Origin: an uncultured Eubacteriales bacterium
GTDB taxonomy: Bacteria > Bacillota > Clostridia > Oscillospirales > Oscillospiraceae
NCBI GenBank assembly: GCA_900551495.1
Contig: URWG01000111.1
Location: 1 to 6,130, forward strand
Length of the DNA stretch: 6,130 nucleotides
Direction of reading: 5' to 3'
The notes below the pieces were generated by a model. It saw nothing but the letters and a program-made list of their open reading frames with translations. It did not search any database and was not told where the DNA came from. The position numbers were made by a program, and so were the translations under genes. Positions 6,071-6,130 of this stretch are shown piece after piece; positions within the stretch are counted from its first letter, which is position 1, and every line of letters begins with the position of its first letter.

Positions 6071-6082
6071 TTGCCCAAAAGC
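6055..6082 (+). promoter_or_regulatory. 11-bp perfect hairpin across the glgA stop codon
   Basis: GCTTTTGGGCA (6055-6065) pairs without mismatch with TGCCCAAAAGC (6072-6082), leaving loop GATAAT that contains most of the TAA stop (6068-6070). No T-run follows on either strand, so it is not a standard rho-independent terminator. It could protect the 3' end of the operon mRNA from exonucleases, help factor-dependent termination, or serve as a DNA-binding palindrome. The structure is certain as sequence; its role is open. Confidence 0.55.
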
Positions 6083-6098
6083 CGCAGCAAATTATAAT
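6071..6098 (+). promoter_or_regulatory. Possible promoter for a gene right of the window
   Basis: A perfect TATAAT (6093-6098) lies 16 bp after TTGCCC (6071-6076), which matches the -35 consensus at four of six positions. The arrangement is like that of the glgB promoter, but there is no TG extension. Transcription would begin near 6105, just before a hairpin. The A/T-rich context makes a chance -10 plausible and no downstream gene is visible, so confidence is modest. Confidence 0.4.
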
Positions 6099-6107
6099 AG
6101 AATCTGT

Positions 6108-6130
6108 TAAAAAGCTTGAAAGGCTTTTTA
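6108..6130 (+). terminator. Terminator-like A/T-flanked hairpin at the right edge
   Basis: TAAAAAGC (6108-6115) pairs with GCTTTTTA (6123-6130) around a 7-nt loop, and a T-G pair can extend the stem inward. The A-run, short G/C core and T-run resemble a bidirectional rho-independent terminator, placed where the operon should end. The G/C core is only two or three pairs, so it would be weak, and the sequence after the stem is cut off. If the neighbouring promoter-like site is real, this could instead be a leader hairpin of the next transcript. Confidence 0.45.

Noticed and set aside
1..6130. An undescribed defence, mobile or biosynthetic system
   Set aside because: All coding capacity is taken by four standard glycogen genes in the Bacillus-type order. 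There is no transposase, CRISPR array, tRNA, integrase or unexplained gene.

Overview
The window holds a complete four-gene glycogen-synthesis operon on the + strand, glgB-glgC-glgD-glgA. A non-coding upstream region of about 380 bases precedes it, and about 60 bases of intergenic DNA follow it. The presence of glgD, a degenerate non-catalytic paralogue of glgC, points to a Firmicute (Bacillota). The GC-rich third codon positions, the strong Shine-Dalgarno sequences and the short palindromic intergenic repeat at the left edge suggest a gut clostridial lineage of the Oscillospiraceae/Ruminococcaceae type. That placement is inferred from style and gene content, not from a search.

Layout. Bases 1-381 have no convincing gene. 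They contain a repeat-like double hairpin (about 1-54), a good rho-independent terminator for whatever lies to the left (125-153), two adjacent 14-bp perfect palindromes (196-209 and 213-226), and an extended -10 promoter (309-336). A near-consensus cre-like site (335-349) covers the predicted transcription start. The genes follow closely: glgB 382-2283, a 27-nt gap, glgC (starting at 2311 or, better, 2317) to 3504, a 20-nt gap, glgD 3525-4643, and an ATGA overlap into glgA 4640-6070. An 11-bp perfect hairpin spans the glgA stop codon. A promoter-like pair of hexamers and a terminator-like A/T-flanked hairpin lie between it and the right edge.

How the genes work together. GlgC, probably as a hetero-oligomer with GlgD, makes ADP-glucose from glucose-1-phosphate and ATP. 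GlgA adds the glucosyl unit to the growing alpha-1,4 chain, and GlgB cuts and re-attaches chain segments as alpha-1,6 branches. The gene order is that of the Bacillus glgBCDAP operon, but no glgP starts within the 60 bases after glgA.

The genes are ordinary members of well-known families and I see no undescribed system. The parts most worth a second look are regulatory: the palindrome pair, the cre-like site over the start point, the way the end of glgD carries the glgA ribosome binding site, and the ambiguous 3' end of the operon.
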